From: Palsa-506 sp963707065
GTDB taxonomy: Bacteria; Actinomycetota; Actinomycetes; Streptosporangiales; Streptosporangiaceae
Length of the DNA: 64,000 bases
NCBI GenBank assembly: GCA_963707065.1
Contig: CAVPPJ010000020.1
Location: 186,001 to 250,000, forward strand
Direction: 5' to 3'
Shown here: piece by piece, positions 52,385 through 62,371 of the stretch
How positions within the stretch are numbered: position 1 is the first letter of the stretch
Layout: each line of letters begins with the position of its first letter
The notes under the pieces: model-generated
Told to the model about the DNA's origin: nothing
What the model saw: the letters and a program-made list of their open reading frames with translations, nothing else
The model's database searches: none
Position numbers and translations under genes: made by a program

Positions 52385-53132
52385 ATGCTGGATTCCCTTG
52401 GCCAGCCGAGCCGCGTGCTGCTGCTGGGCGGGACCAGCGAGATCGGCACCCAGATCCTGCTCGCGCTGGGCGCGCGCGCGGAGACCGAGGTGCTGCTGGC
52501 CGGCCGGGACGAGCAGCGGCTGGCGGCGGCGGGCAAGCGCGCTGCCCTACGACGTGCGGACCGTGGCCTATGACGCGGCCGCGCTGGACACCCACGAGGC
52601 GGTGATCGGGCAGATCTTCGCCGCGGCCGACGTGGACATCGTTATCTCGGCGGCGGGCATCCTGGTGCCGCAGGACGTACTCGATCATGATCCGCGGCAG
52701 GCCGGGCTGCTCATCGATACCAACTTCACCGGGCATGTCACTACCCTGCTCGCGGTGGCGGCGCGGATGCGAGCGCAGGGTCATGGCGTGATCATCGTGC
52801 TTTCCTCCGTCGCGGCCGTCCGGCCGCGCAAGGCCAACCTCGTCTACGGCGCGGCCAAGGCCGGGCTGGACGCCTTCGCCCGCGGGCTGGCCGACTCGCT
52901 GCGGGGCACCGGCGTGCGGGTGCTGCTGGTGCGGCCGGGGTTCGTTACCGGCCGGATGACGGCGGGCATGCCGGCCGCGCCGCTCGCTACTACTCCGGAA
53001 GCGGTGGGAGCGGCCACCGCGGCTGCGCTGGCGACGAACACCGGCACTGTCTGGGTGCCCCCGTCCCTTGCTGTGCTGGCGGGCGTCATGCGACTGGTGC
53101 CCCGGCCGATCTGGCGCAGGATGCCGCGCTGA
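52385..53132 (+). pseudogene. dprE2: DprE2-like decaprenylphosphoryl-ketoribose reductase, one frame break
   Basis: Repaired, the ~249-residue SDR begins LDSLGQPSRVLLLGGTSEIG, nearly the mycobacterial DprE2 N-terminus. It continues with DVDIVISAAGILVPQDVL, INTNFTGHV-like TNFTGHVTTLLAVAARMRAQ, and the active-site VYGAAKAGLDAFARGL, and ends RLVPRPIWRRMPR. DprE2 reduces DPX to DPA with NADH after DprE1. The frame changes near 52541 within a CGCG stretch. The flavoprotein DprE1 is not in the window. The gene follows the UbiA DPPR synthase, supporting the pathway. Confidence 0.83.
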
Positions 53133-53242
53133 GCAGGCACGGCGGATCCCCTTCGGCCGCCCGGGCGCGGGCGGCCAGCCACGAGCGGGTCTGCGCCGTG
53201 CCCGGGCCGGGGACGTGCGAGGGCCCGGCGGACTCACCAGGC

Positions 53243-54457
53243 TTAGATGATCTTGTGAATCCAGCCATGCGGATCGGGCACAGCGCCGAACTGGATTCCC
53301 AGCAACTGCTCCTTCAGCCGCGAGGTCACCGGCCCGGGCGCGGCGCCGCCAACCGTCCACGATGCGGTGGCCCCCTTGATCGTCGCCACCGGGGTGATAA
53401 CGGCCGCCGTCCCGCACGCGAAGACCTCGGTGATCTCGCCTGACTCGCATCCTGCGCGCCATTGCTGCACCGAGATCATGCCTTCCTCGGCCGGTATGCC
53501 GAGCTCCGGCCCCAGGGTGAGCAGCGTGTCCCTGGTGATTCCCGGCAGCAGCGTGCCGGTCAGCGCCGGGGTCATGATCCGGGCGCGGCGACCCGAGCCG
53601 TAGACGAAGAACAGGTTCATCCCGCCCATCTCCTCGACCCACTGGTGCTCGAGGGCGTCGAGCCAGACCACCTGGTCACAGCCATGGGCCAGCGCCTCCT
53701 GCTGCCCGGCGAACCCCGCGGCGTAGTTGCCGCCGCACTTAGCCTCGCCGGTACCGCCCGGCGCGGCGCGCGTGTAGTTCTCCGCCAGCCAGACCGAGAC
53801 GGGCCCGGCGGAGAAGTACGGGCCGGCCGGGGAGGCGATCACGACGCACAGGTACGACGGGGATGGCCTGCTCACGCCAAGGCCGGGATAGGTCGCGATC
53901 ATGAACGGCCGCAGGTAGAGGCTGTGGCCCTCGGCGGTGGGGACCCAGTCACGATCCTCGGTCACCAGCAGGTCCAGGGCGCGCACGAAGGCGGCCTCCG
54001 GCAGCTGCGGCATGGCCATCCGGATCGCGGAGCGGTTGAACCTGGCCGCGTTCGCCTGCGGCCGGAAGGCCACGATCGGCCCGCTGTGCTGGCGGTACGC
54101 CTTCAGCCCCTCGAAGATCTCCTGCGCGTAGTGAAACACCGCGGTGGCAGGCGGCAGCGAGATCGGGCCGTACGGTTCCAGCTGGCCGTCGTGCCAGCCA
54201 CGCTCCTCCGTCCACCGGATCGTGATCATGTGATCGGTGAAGGCCTGGCCGAACCCGGGAGATGCCAGGATCCGGGCGCGCTGCGGGCCGGGCAGCGGGC
54301 TGCCTGACGGGTGCCGGGCGAACGAGATTCCGGTGACTGCGCTGCCGGTGCCCGCGCTGCCGGCGCCGGTGCCCGCGCTGTCGGTAGTGGCCATGCTCTC
54401 GCTGGTGGCTGCGCTGGCGGTGGTCGCTGCGCCGTCGGTGGCTGCGCTGGCGGTCAT
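53243..54457 (-). CDS. ilvE: Branched-chain amino acid aminotransferase
   Basis: The 404-residue frame is a fold IV aminotransferase: FTDHMITIRWTEERGWHDGQ, FHYAQEIFEGLKAYR, PLP Lys in GTGEAKCGGNYAAGFAGQQ, EEMGGMNLFFV and GEITEVFACGTAAVITPV. It makes or degrades Leu, Ile and Val. The first ~42 residues are a Ser/Ala/Thr/Gly low-complexity tail from repeated DNA (54340-54455); the true start may be an internal Met (about 54394). It is in line with leuB and serA on the same strand. Confidence 0.93.
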   Translation of the reverse strand: MTASAATDGAATTASAATSESMATTDSAGTGAGSAGTGSAVTGISFARHPSGSPLPGPQRARILASPGFGQAFTDHMITIRWTEERGWHDGQLEPYGPISLPPATAVFHYAQEIFEGLKAYRQHSGPIVAFRPQANAARFNRSAIRMAMPQLPEAAFVRALDLLVTEDRDWVPTAEGHSLYLRPFMIATYPGLGVSRPSPSYLCVVIASPAGPYFSAGPVSVWLAENYTRAAPGGTGEAKCGGNYAAGFAGQQEALAHGCDQVVWLDALEHQWVEEMGGMNLFFVYGSGRRARIMTPALTGTLLPGITRDTLLTLGPELGIPAEEGMISVQQWRAGCESGEITEVFACGTAAVITPVATIKGATASWTVGGAAPGPVTSRLKEQLLGIQFGAVPDPHGWIHKII

Positions 54458-54583
54458 GGTGGTCCTTCCTCGCTACGGGCATAGCGCCGTTGCCAGGCCC
54501 GCTGCGGCCACGTCATGAGCCGTGCCCGCATTTACTATCTTGCGGGATTCCGGCGCCATAGCCCAACGCGACGAGCAGCGGCG

Positions 54584-55634
54584 CTATCCGGCCACCCGCT
54601 CGGCTATGTCGTCGCCGATCTCCGGCGTCGACCGCGCGGCCCAGGCGCCCTGCCGTTCCACCAGGTCGTCGGCGACCGCCTGCTCGATCCTGGTCTTCTC
54701 GGCCGCTAGCCCGAGGTGGTCACAGAGCATCGCCGCCGACATGATCGCGGCGGTGGGGTCGGCCTTCTGCTTGCCGGCCAGATCCGGCGCGCTGCCGTGG
54801 ACCGGCTCGAACGTGCTGGGCGCGGTGCGCTCGGGGTTGATGCTGGCGCTCGCGGCGAGCCCGATGCCGCCGGCCACCGCCGCGCCGAGCGCGGTGAGAA
54901 TATCGCCGAACAGGTTGTCGGTGACGATCACGTCGAACTGCTGGGGGGCTGTCACGAAGTACATCGATGCCGCGTCCATATGGCAGTACTCAGCGGCCAC
55001 CTCGGGATACTCGGCGGCCAGGCTGTCCAGCGGTCCGCCGCCACAGGTCACCGGCGTAGGCCAGCACGTTCGTCTTGTGCACGAGGGTCAGCTTCTTGCG
55101 CCGCTCCGCGGCCCGCTGCAGCGCGTACCTGGTCACCCGCCCGACGCCGAAGGCGGTATTGATGCTTTCCTGGGTGGCCACCTCGCCGGGGGTGCCTTTC
55201 CGCATGATGCCGCCGGCCTCGATGTACGGACCCTCGGTGGCCTCCCGCACGACCAGCATGTCGATCGGGTCGGCCCGCAGGCCGGACAGCGGGGATGCCA
55301 CGCCGGGATAGCGCCGGACCGGCCGCAGGTTGACGTACTGGTCGAACTCGAAGCGCAGCCGCAGCAGCAGGCCGCGCTCGAGAACGCCGCTCGGGACGGT
55401 CGGATCGCCGACGGCGCCGAGCAGGATCGCGTCGTGCCCGGCGAGCTCGCTGAGCACCGTGTCCGGCAGAATCTCCCCGGTGCGGTGCCAGCGCTGCGCG
55501 CCGAGGTCGTAGCTCGTGGTGTCGATCGTGACATCGGTCGCCGCGGCCCGGAGGACCTTGATCGCCTCAGCGACCACCTCGGGACCGATTCCGTCACCGC
55601 CGATCACGGCGATCCTGATGGTGCGTGCCGCCAT
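54584..55634 (-). pseudogene. leuB: 3-isopropylmalate dehydrogenase, one frame break
   Basis: The N-terminal frame (55634 to about 55030) gives IRIAVIGGDGIGPEVVAEA, ERGLLLRLRFEFDQYVNLRP and LTLVHKTNVLAYAGDLW. The C-terminal frame gives DSLAAEYPEVAAEYCHMDAA, FDVIVTDNLFGDILTALGAA and FEPVHGSAPDLAGKQKADP. Together they are a full LeuB of about 349 residues. One extra base near 55030 (accgct for accgtg-like) explains the break. LeuB oxidises and decarboxylates 3-isopropylmalate in leucine synthesis. As an otherwise perfect biosynthetic gene next to serA and ilvE, a sequence error is the likelier cause. Confidence 0.88.
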
Positions 55635-55644
55635 GCCGCGTACC

Positions 55645-57234
55645 TTACTCGTCGAGATCGACGACCCGGCCGACTACGGCACCGATCGCCCCGGTGATCT
55701 CAGTCAGGACTTCCGGCGGCAGCCGCGAGTCGACCGTCAGGACGATCAGCGCGTGGCCGCCCCTGGTGTCCCGGCACACTTGCATTCCGGCGATATTGAT
55801 CAGCTGGTCACCGAGGATCTGGCCGACTATGCCGACCACTCCCGGCCGGTCGGTGTAGGTGAGGAACACCATGTGCTCGGCCGGGGCTATCTCCATGTCG
55901 AAGCCATTGACCTCGACAAGCTTCTCCAGCTGCCGCCGGCCGGTCAGCGTCCCGCCGACCGAAACCACCTGGCCGTCGGGCAGCGTGCCGCGCAGGGTCA
56001 GCACGTTGCGCCAGGCGGGGCTCTCCTCATCGGCGGTCAGGCTGACCTCGACGCCGCGTTCCTCGGCCAGCAGCGGCGCGTTGACGTAGGTCACCGTGTC
56101 CTCGACAACGTTGCTGAAGACACCCTTCAGCGCGGCTAGCTGCAGCACGCTGACATCCAGGGCGGCGATCTCGCCGCGCACCTCAAGCTCGATCCTTGCG
56201 GCGATCCCGCCGGCCAGCGCGGTGAAGATCCTGCCCAGCTTCTCGGCCAGCGGCAGCCCTGGCTTGATCAGCTCGTCCACCACGCCGCCCTGCACGTTGA
56301 CCGCGTCCGGCACGAACTCGCCGGCCAGCGCCAGCCGCACCGACCTGGCGACCTGGGTGCCCGCCTTCTCCTGCGCCTCGTGGGTGCTAGCGCCGAGGTG
56401 CGGGGTGGCGACGACGTTGCCGAGCCCGAACAGCGGGCTGTCCGTGCACGGCTCGCTGGCATAGACGTCCAGGCCGGCGCCGGCTACCCGGCCGTCCTTG
56501 AGCGCGCTGGCGAGCGCGTCCTCGGCCACGATGCCGCCCCGCGCGGCATTGATGATCCGCACCTCGGGCTTGACGATCCGCAGCTCCCGGTCGCCGATGA
56601 GCCCGATGGTCTCGGCGTTCTTCGGCAGGTGCACGCTAATGAAGTCGGCGGTGGCCAGCAGCTCGTCCAGGCTCACCAGGCGGACGCCGAGCTGCGCTGC
56701 CCTGGCCGCCGCCACGTAGGGGTCATAGGCGATGATCCGCATGCCGAACGCGGCCAGGCGCTGGGCGACGAGCACGCCGATCCGGCCAAGGCCGAGAATG
56801 CCGGCCACCTTGTCCTGCAGCTCCACGCCGGTATACGCCGCGCGCTTCCACTGGCCGGCCTTCAGCGAGGCCGCGGCCTGCGGCACGTTCCGCGCGACCG
56901 AGAGCAGCAGGGCGACGGCATGCTCGGCGGCGCTGACGATGTTGGAGGTTGGCGCGTTCACCACCATGACGCCGGCCTTGGTCGCAGCCACCACGTCGAC
57001 GTTGTCGAGGCCCACGCCAGCCCGGGCCACCACCCGCAGGCACGGTGCGTGCGCGAGCGCCTCAGCGTCGATCCTTGTCGCGCTGCGGATAATCACGGCG
57101 TCGGCATCGGCGAGCGCGGGAAGCAGCATGCTGCGATCCGCCCCGTCGGCATACCTGACGTCAAATCCCGACTCAAGCTGGGCAATCCCGGCCGGGGAGA
57201 GTTCCTCGGCGACCAAGACGATGGGCAAGGACAC
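55645..57234 (-). CDS. serA: D-3-phosphoglycerate dehydrogenase
   Basis: The 529-residue protein is a long-form SerA: NAD site ILGLGRIGVLVAQRLAAFG, catalytic Arg region IINAARGGIVAEDALA, His region VVATPHLGASTHEAQEKAG, then the ASB intervening domain (ALKGVFSNVVEDTVTYVNAP) and a C-terminal ACT domain (FLTYTDRPGVVGIVGQILG). It starts serine synthesis from 3-phosphoglycerate, and the ACT domain usually gives serine feedback. ATG 57234 lies after an intergenic repeat region. leuB follows with a gap of ten bases. Confidence 0.95.
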   Translation of the reverse strand: MSLPIVLVAEELSPAGIAQLESGFDVRYADGADRSMLLPALADADAVIIRSATRIDAEALAHAPCLRVVARAGVGLDNVDVVAATKAGVMVVNAPTSNIVSAAEHAVALLLSVARNVPQAAASLKAGQWKRAAYTGVELQDKVAGILGLGRIGVLVAQRLAAFGMRIIAYDPYVAAARAAQLGVRLVSLDELLATADFISVHLPKNAETIGLIGDRELRIVKPEVRIINAARGGIVAEDALASALKDGRVAGAGLDVYASEPCTDSPLFGLGNVVATPHLGASTHEAQEKAGTQVARSVRLALAGEFVPDAVNVQGGVVDELIKPGLPLAEKLGRIFTALAGGIAARIELEVRGEIAALDVSVLQLAALKGVFSNVVEDTVTYVNAPLLAEERGVEVSLTADEESPAWRNVLTLRGTLPDGQVVSVGGTLTGRRQLEKLVEVNGFDMEIAPAEHMVFLTYTDRPGVVGIVGQILGDQLINIAGMQVCRDTRGGHALIVLTVDSRLPPEVLTEITGAIGAVVGRVVDLDE

Positions 57235-57249
57235 GGCGCTCCCGGCACG

Positions 57250-57372
57250 GCGGCGGTCAGTCTGGCAGTCAGACGGGCGGACAGTCAGTCGGGCAATGAG
57301 GTCGGTCAGTCAGTCTGACGGGCGAAGCGGTCGAAGCGGTCAGTCTGGCCAAGCGGGTCAGTCTGGCGAGAG
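57250..57372. repeat. Short interspersed gtcagtc(t/g)gg repeats upstream of serA
   Basis: At least five copies of gtcagtctgg-like decamers lie in this stretch (for example 57258, 57283, 57305 and 57355), mixed with gcggtcagt variants. They are immediately upstream of serA on its 5' side, where its promoter should lie. No gene is seen in 57235-57694. Confidence 0.55.
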
Positions 57373-57506
57373 GGTCCTCGGCAGTTCACTCGAGCGGTCA
57401 GCCCAGCCGCCGTGACCAACAGGCTCAGTCTACCGAAGCTTGTGAAATCCTTCACGAACTGATCCGCATCTGCCCTGGCCTGCCACGACATTCCGGCCGG
57501 CTGGTT

Positions 57507-57629
57507 GCGCTGCCGGAAGCGCGAGTGGCTGCGCTGCCGAAGCACGACTGGCCAGGGCTGCCGGAAACGCGACTGGCCAGGCTGCCGGGAACGCGACTGG
57601 CTAGGCTGCCGGAAAACGCGACTGGCCCT
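57507..57629. repeat. Five-copy ~24 bp tandem repeat
   Basis: Units with consensus gctgccggaaacgcgactggccag occur at about 57507-57530, 57531-57556, 57557-57580, 57581-57604 and 57605-57629, diverging by one to four bases. Spacer-free, so not CRISPR. Located between serA and the GGDEF/EAL gene. Confidence 0.8.
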
Positions 57630-57694
57630 GCTCCCCCGGCGAAGACCCGCCAGGCATACAAGGATCACCAGCCGCACCTGAATCACCGGCCAGG

Positions 57695-60515
57695 TCAGCC
57701 CCACCAGCCAGGCCGGCCCCACCAGGCCAGGTCAGGCGCAGCGGTCAGGTCGGCTGCACCCGCCGCTGCCGGATCGCGGTGAGCGCCGGAGGGGACCATC
57801 TCATTCCTGGCGCGCGCCGCTACCTCAACTGCCGTCATCGGCCGGGCGATCAGGTATCCCTGGCCCAGGCCGCAGCCCATCTCGCGCAGCAAGTCCAGCT
57901 GTTCCGGCTGCTCGATGCCCTCCGCCACGATCTCGATGCCCAGGTCATGCCCGACCCGGACGATCGTGCGGGTGAGCATGGCCAGGGTCGGGTCCTGGCC
58001 AAGGCCGGCCACGAAGGACGGGTCGACCTTGATGATGTCCACCGGAAGCTGCCGGAGGTAGGCCAGCGACGCGTGGCCGGTGCCGAAATCATCGATGGCG
58101 AGCCGGACGCCGCAGCGCCGGAGTTCGGCCAGCCCGTCGACCATCTGCCCAGCGCCCTCGGTCAGCACGCGCTCGGTGACCTCGAGGGTGAGCGCGGCGG
58201 GTGTCAGCCCGGTGTCCTCCAGCGCGGCAAGCACCGACTCGGTGAACCGGGCGGCGCTCACCTGCCGCAACGAGAAGTTGACTGATACGCCGATGGCCCA
58301 GCCGGACCGGTGCCAGGCCGCCGCCTGCTCGCACGCCTCGCGCAGTACCCAGTCACCGAGCTGCACCATCAGGCCGGAGTCCTCGGCCACGCCCAGGAAT
58401 TCGGCCGGCGCAATCTCCTCGCCGGCCCGCGACCAGCGGGCCAGCGCTTCCACGCTGATGATCGCCGAGGTCGCGAGGTCCACCACGGGCTGATAGTCGA
58501 GCCTTAGTTCCCGCTCCGTGATAGCCCGGCGCAGGTCGCTGGCCAGCTCCAGCCTGCGGACAACATCGGCATGCATGTGCGCGGCAAAGACCTCCACCCG
58601 CCCGCCGCCGGACTCCTTGGCCCTGGACATGGCCACATCCGCATTGCGCAGCAGGTAGCCGGGATCTTCGCCATCGGCGAGGGCCACGCCGACGCTGGCG
58701 GTCAGCGACACATCCCGGTCCGCGACCCGGAACGCCGTGGCGGCGATGGCCCCGGCCAGCCGTTCGGCGATATCGACGATCTCCCGGGCGCTGTCGGCGT
58801 CTTCGACGAGCACCGCGAATTCGTCGCCGCCCCACCGGGCCACGGTGTCGTGCGGCGGCACCGAGCCGCGGAGCCTGCGCGCGGCCTGCGCGAGCAGCAG
58901 GTCGCCGGCACCGTGCCCGATCGAGTCGTTCACGCCGGTAAAGCCGTCCAGGTCAAGGAAAATGGCTCCGGCCGCCCCGGCCAGACCGGCCGCCCCGGGC
59001 TGCCCCGCCGCCTCGGTCAGCCCCGCCGCCCCGGCCAGCTCGCCTGCCCTGGGCCGCTCGGTCGCCGGAACCGGCTCGCCGACAGCAACCAGCCGGCCCG
59101 CCCGGCGCTCGCCGGGGGCCGACGTCCCGGCACCGAGTACGTCCTTCGTCCGCTGCTCGAGATACGCGCGGTTCGGCAGCCCGGTCAGCCCGTCGTGGAA
59201 AGTCAGGTGCGTCACCTGGCGGCGCAACGCGACCTGATCGCTAATGTCCCTGGCGGTGACCAGCAGCTGATCGGGCTCACCCGCGTCCCCGTAACGCGAC
59301 ACCGTCGACTCGACGTGCCGCCAGGTGCCGTCGGATGACCGCACCCGGCAGGGAAACCGGCTCGCGGCCGGCGCACTGCGGGCCGTCGCGCGGACGGACC
59401 TTATCCCGCCGGGCAAGTCCTCGGGATGGATCAGGTCGGCGAGCGCCATCCCGGCCAGCTCTTTCCGGCGAGTAGCCGTACTCGGCGACCGCCGGGCTGG
59501 CATACCTGATCCTGCCGTCGAGACCGCAGACCAGCACGACATCGGTGATGCGCTCGGCCAGCTCGCGGAACTGGCGGCCCGATTCCTGCCGGGTAACAGC
59601 CACCGCCTTGTCCCGGACCAGCAGGCCCGCGGTCCGGACGGCCAGCGCGAGCACCGCGATGGACGCGGTGAGCACGACGGCAGGCTCGGCGGCCGACCTG
59701 CCAGCCAGCGCCCACAAGATAGTCACCAGGGCCGCGGCCGCCGCCGCGAGCGCGGCGACCAGTGCCGTCCTGGCGCCCGGCTCCCGGGCCTGACGATGGC
59801 GCTCGAGCAGGCTTACGCCAGGCACCGACCGGTGCGCGGGAAGCCGCATCCGGCCAGAGTTGATCAGCGGCGTCGCCGCCAGCAGGCAGAATGCGGCGAG
59901 CAGGGCGAATTGAGCCCACGCCCCGGGGACCACGGCGTCGACCCTGGCTCCGACGGCAAGCGCGTCGCTCACGGCCACGGCGAACAGCGCAACGAACGGC
60001 GTTAGCCCCCGCCTGCCCGCGATCGCCACGTACGGCAGGATCACGCCGAGGACGGCCAGGTCAGCCAGCGGGTGCAGCAAGGCCAGGGTGAACGTGCCCG
60101 CCCCGTCCCCGGATTTCCGGTAGATAGATCCGAACAGCGCCACCCAGCCGATGATGAAGAGCGCGGCAGCCAGCACGTAGCCATCCGCCAGCCGCATGGC
60201 GGCATCGCGCGGCCGGACGGCGGCCGTATCCGTGCCCGCGGCGGCCATGGCCACCAGGCCAGCCACCATCGCGGGCAGGGCGAAGAGCGAGAGGAGATCA
60301 CCGAAGGTCAGCGGTACGGCCGTCCCGCCGGGCGGCCCGATCAGGGCCAGCTGGGCGACGAAGCCCGCTCCCAGGGCCACGGTAGCCACCGCCAGCCAGC
60401 GATAGGCGCGCCGAACGGGACCCTCGTGGCGGGCCGAGCTCCGCCAGAGAATCGCTGCCGCCGCGACAGCGACGACGGCCCCGGCCGCGGTTTCTGCCGC
60501 CGTGGCCGGGCTCAT
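57695..60515 (-). pseudogene. Membrane PAS-GGDEF-EAL cyclic-di-GMP enzyme, one frame break
   Basis: The N-terminal frame (60515 to about 59466) has eight or nine hydrophobic segments and the first half of a PAS domain (ITDVVLVCGLDGRIRYASPA). After one frame change at ccgg-aaa, KELAGMALADLIHPEDL completes the PAS. GGDEF follows (FHDGLTGLPNRAYLEQRT, ARWGGDEFAVLVEDADS), then EAL (IISVEALARWSRAGEEIAP, IDDFGTGHASLAYLRQLP). Both catalytic motifs are intact, so synthesis and hydrolysis of c-di-GMP are possible. Repaired length is about 940 residues. Its C-terminal ~30 residues are low complexity. Confidence 0.88.
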
Positions 60516-60983
60516 CGGGCGTTGCCAGCTGGAGCAGAGCCCACTGAGCCTCCTTCTTGGCTGCGTCCCACCGCTAATAAACGAGCCCGGCTGGCCGGTG
60601 TGCCTGCCGGGTTCGCGTCCTGCCGCCTCATTGCGGCGCTACGCGATGTCTGCGCCTCGGCCCGCGGACTGCTGGGGCAAACGATTTCCTATGACCGGAA
60701 TGTCCGCAGCGGAGTCGTGGGCATACTGGACGCAGTTGCGCAATAAGCGATGTGGCCTAACTCTATGTGCCCGAGGTCACGCTTCGATTGAGGAAGGGCC
60801 TACACCGGGAGACAACTTCCTGAATGCTCCCTGCGGACTGCGGCACGCGCCCGGCCGGTAACCCGCCGCGAGCACATACGAGCGGCGCTCCCGGCCCGCT
60901 TCGCCGTTATAGCATGAAAGGCTGGGCCGTCATGGCTGCTGACTTACCTGGCCGGGTGCGTACGGGCGGAGCGAGGTGATCCG
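60516..60983. other. Intergenic region, no gene seen
   Basis: Open frames here are short, lack ribosome sites and have poor composition. The stretch is more AT-rich than its surroundings (for example 60680-60790) and probably carries the promoters of the divergent genes at 60515 and 60984. Confidence 0.5.
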
Positions 60984-61217
60984 ATGGCCGAGTGGCTGGT
61001 CCTTCCGGACGGCAAGATCCGCCGTGTCGTGACGGTCGGCACCGAACTGCGGACCTACCCCACCCGGCTGGACAAGATCTATGCTCCGGCGCTGTGCGAG
61101 GTCTGCGGCAGGACTGCCTGCGGCGGCGGCCGGACGTGCGGTTCCGCCGAGTGCGTCGAGCGTTTGTGGTCACTCCCCCGGCTGTCCTCGCCCGTCGGCC
61201 GTACCCCGGCCGCGTGA
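60984..61217 (+). CDS. Small cysteine-rich protein, possible zinc-binding
   Basis: The 77-residue protein starts MAEWLVLPDGKIRRVVTVGT and ends with cysteines at ALCEVCGRTACGGGRTCGSA and ECVERLW. The CxxC pairs suggest a zinc knuckle. GAGCGAGGTG lies before the ATG. I do not recognise the family. Confidence 0.6.
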   Translation: MAEWLVLPDGKIRRVVTVGTELRTYPTRLDKIYAPALCEVCGRTACGGGRTCGSAECVERLWSLPRLSSPVGRTPAA

Positions 61218-61264
61218 TCTTCGGCCGCAGCCGGCGCCGAAGCCCAGCGCTATCCGGAGATCAT

Positions 61265-62209
61265 TCAGTACTCGCCGGTGATCACGTTGAGGAGCGGCTC
61301 ACCGTCACGGAACCGCTGCGCCTGAGCCCGGACGAACTCCAGGCCCGGCCGGCCCGAGGCGGGGGTCGAGCCGGCCACGTGCGGCGTGATGAAGACGTTC
61401 GGCATGGCCCAGAGTGGGTGCTCCGGGCTGAGCGGCTCGGGATCGGTGACGTCAAGCACGGCCTTCAGCCGGCCGGTCCGCAGCTCGTCGCACAGGTCGG
61501 CGGTGACCACCAGCGAGCCCCTGGCCGCGTTAACGAACAAGGCGCCGTCCTTCATCCCGGCCAGGAAGGCGGCATCCACCATCCCGATGGTCTCCGACGT
61601 GACCGGGGCAAGCAGGACCACGACATCGGCCTCCGGCAGCAGTCCCGGCAGGTCGCTGATCGGGTGCACGCCGTCACGCGCGCTGCGCGCCACCCTGCGC
61701 ACCTCGACATCGAAGCCGGTCAGCCGGCGCTCGACCGCCGCGCCGATGGAGCCGTAGCCGACGATCAGCACGATCTTCCCGGCCAGGCAGCCGGTGAACC
61801 TGAAGCTCCACCGGGCGGCGGCCTGCTCGGCGGCAAAGTACGGGAACCGGCGGATCGAGGCCAGCATCGCCGCGACCACCCATTCGGCCGTGCCCGCGTC
61901 ATGCACGCCCCGCGCGTTGCACAGCAGCACGCCGTCCGGGATTTGCGGGCGGAGCTTGTCGATCCCGGCCGTCAGCGTCTGCACCACCCGCAGCCGCGGC
62001 ATCCGGCGCATGGCGGTCACCGACGGCGATCGCGGGAAGAACGGCGGGACGTAGAACTCCACCTCGGCGGCGGTGGCGGGCAGGCCGTCATCGCCCGGCA
62101 GGTCGCCGTTTTCGGCCACGCTTTCATCCAGGTTGACCACCTCGACGGTCACGCCGGGCAGGCCGTCCAGCGCGCCAGCCACCTGCTCGGTTGGCACCCA
62201 CATCCGCAC
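61265..62209 (-). CDS. D-isomer-specific 2-hydroxyacid dehydrogenase
   Basis: The 314-residue protein has the family's layout: LRVVQTLTAGIDKLRPQIPD, AGTAEWVVAAMLASIRRFPY, NAD site IVLIVGYGSIGAAVERRL, catalytic Arg in LFVNAARGSLVVTADL, Glu in DVTDPEPLSPEHPLW and His in VFITPHVAGS. It reduces or oxidises a 2-hydroxy acid; the exact acid is unknown. No ACT domain, unlike serA. It follows metG at a distance of 162 bases. Confidence 0.92.
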   Translation of the reverse strand: MRMWVPTEQVAGALDGLPGVTVEVVNLDESVAENGDLPGDDGLPATAAEVEFYVPPFFPRSPSVTAMRRMPRLRVVQTLTAGIDKLRPQIPDGVLLCNARGVHDAGTAEWVVAAMLASIRRFPYFAAEQAAARWSFRFTGCLAGKIVLIVGYGSIGAAVERRLTGFDVEVRRVARSARDGVHPISDLPGLLPEADVVVLLAPVTSETIGMVDAAFLAGMKDGALFVNAARGSLVVTADLCDELRTGRLKAVLDVTDPEPLSPEHPLWAMPNVFITPHVAGSTPASGRPGLEFVRAQAQRFRDGEPLLNVITGEY

Positions 62210-62371
62210 GAGGCCACCTCACTTGTTCGCGGCTAACCGCGTTTCCAGCGCAAACGCGGCGGAGGCAACGACCGTACCGCGCCAGCGCGAGTGATCCGCC
62301 AGCCAATCCCCGGCTAGCGCCTCGGCCGATCTACGGGGCGGCACCCAGCCCGGCGCCGCTGTCACCGGAGG

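Noticed and set aside
57507..57629. CRISPR array
   Set aside because: Units are directly adjacent with no spacers and no cas genes are in the window.
57452..57661. Minus-strand frame with a repeated SGSLASRV-like peptide
   Set aside because: The peptide repeat simply reflects the 24 bp DNA array; no start signal or homology.
60502..60861. Plus-strand frame upstream of the small cysteine-rich gene
   Set aside because: No ribosome site, no motif, and composition typical of intergenic DNA.
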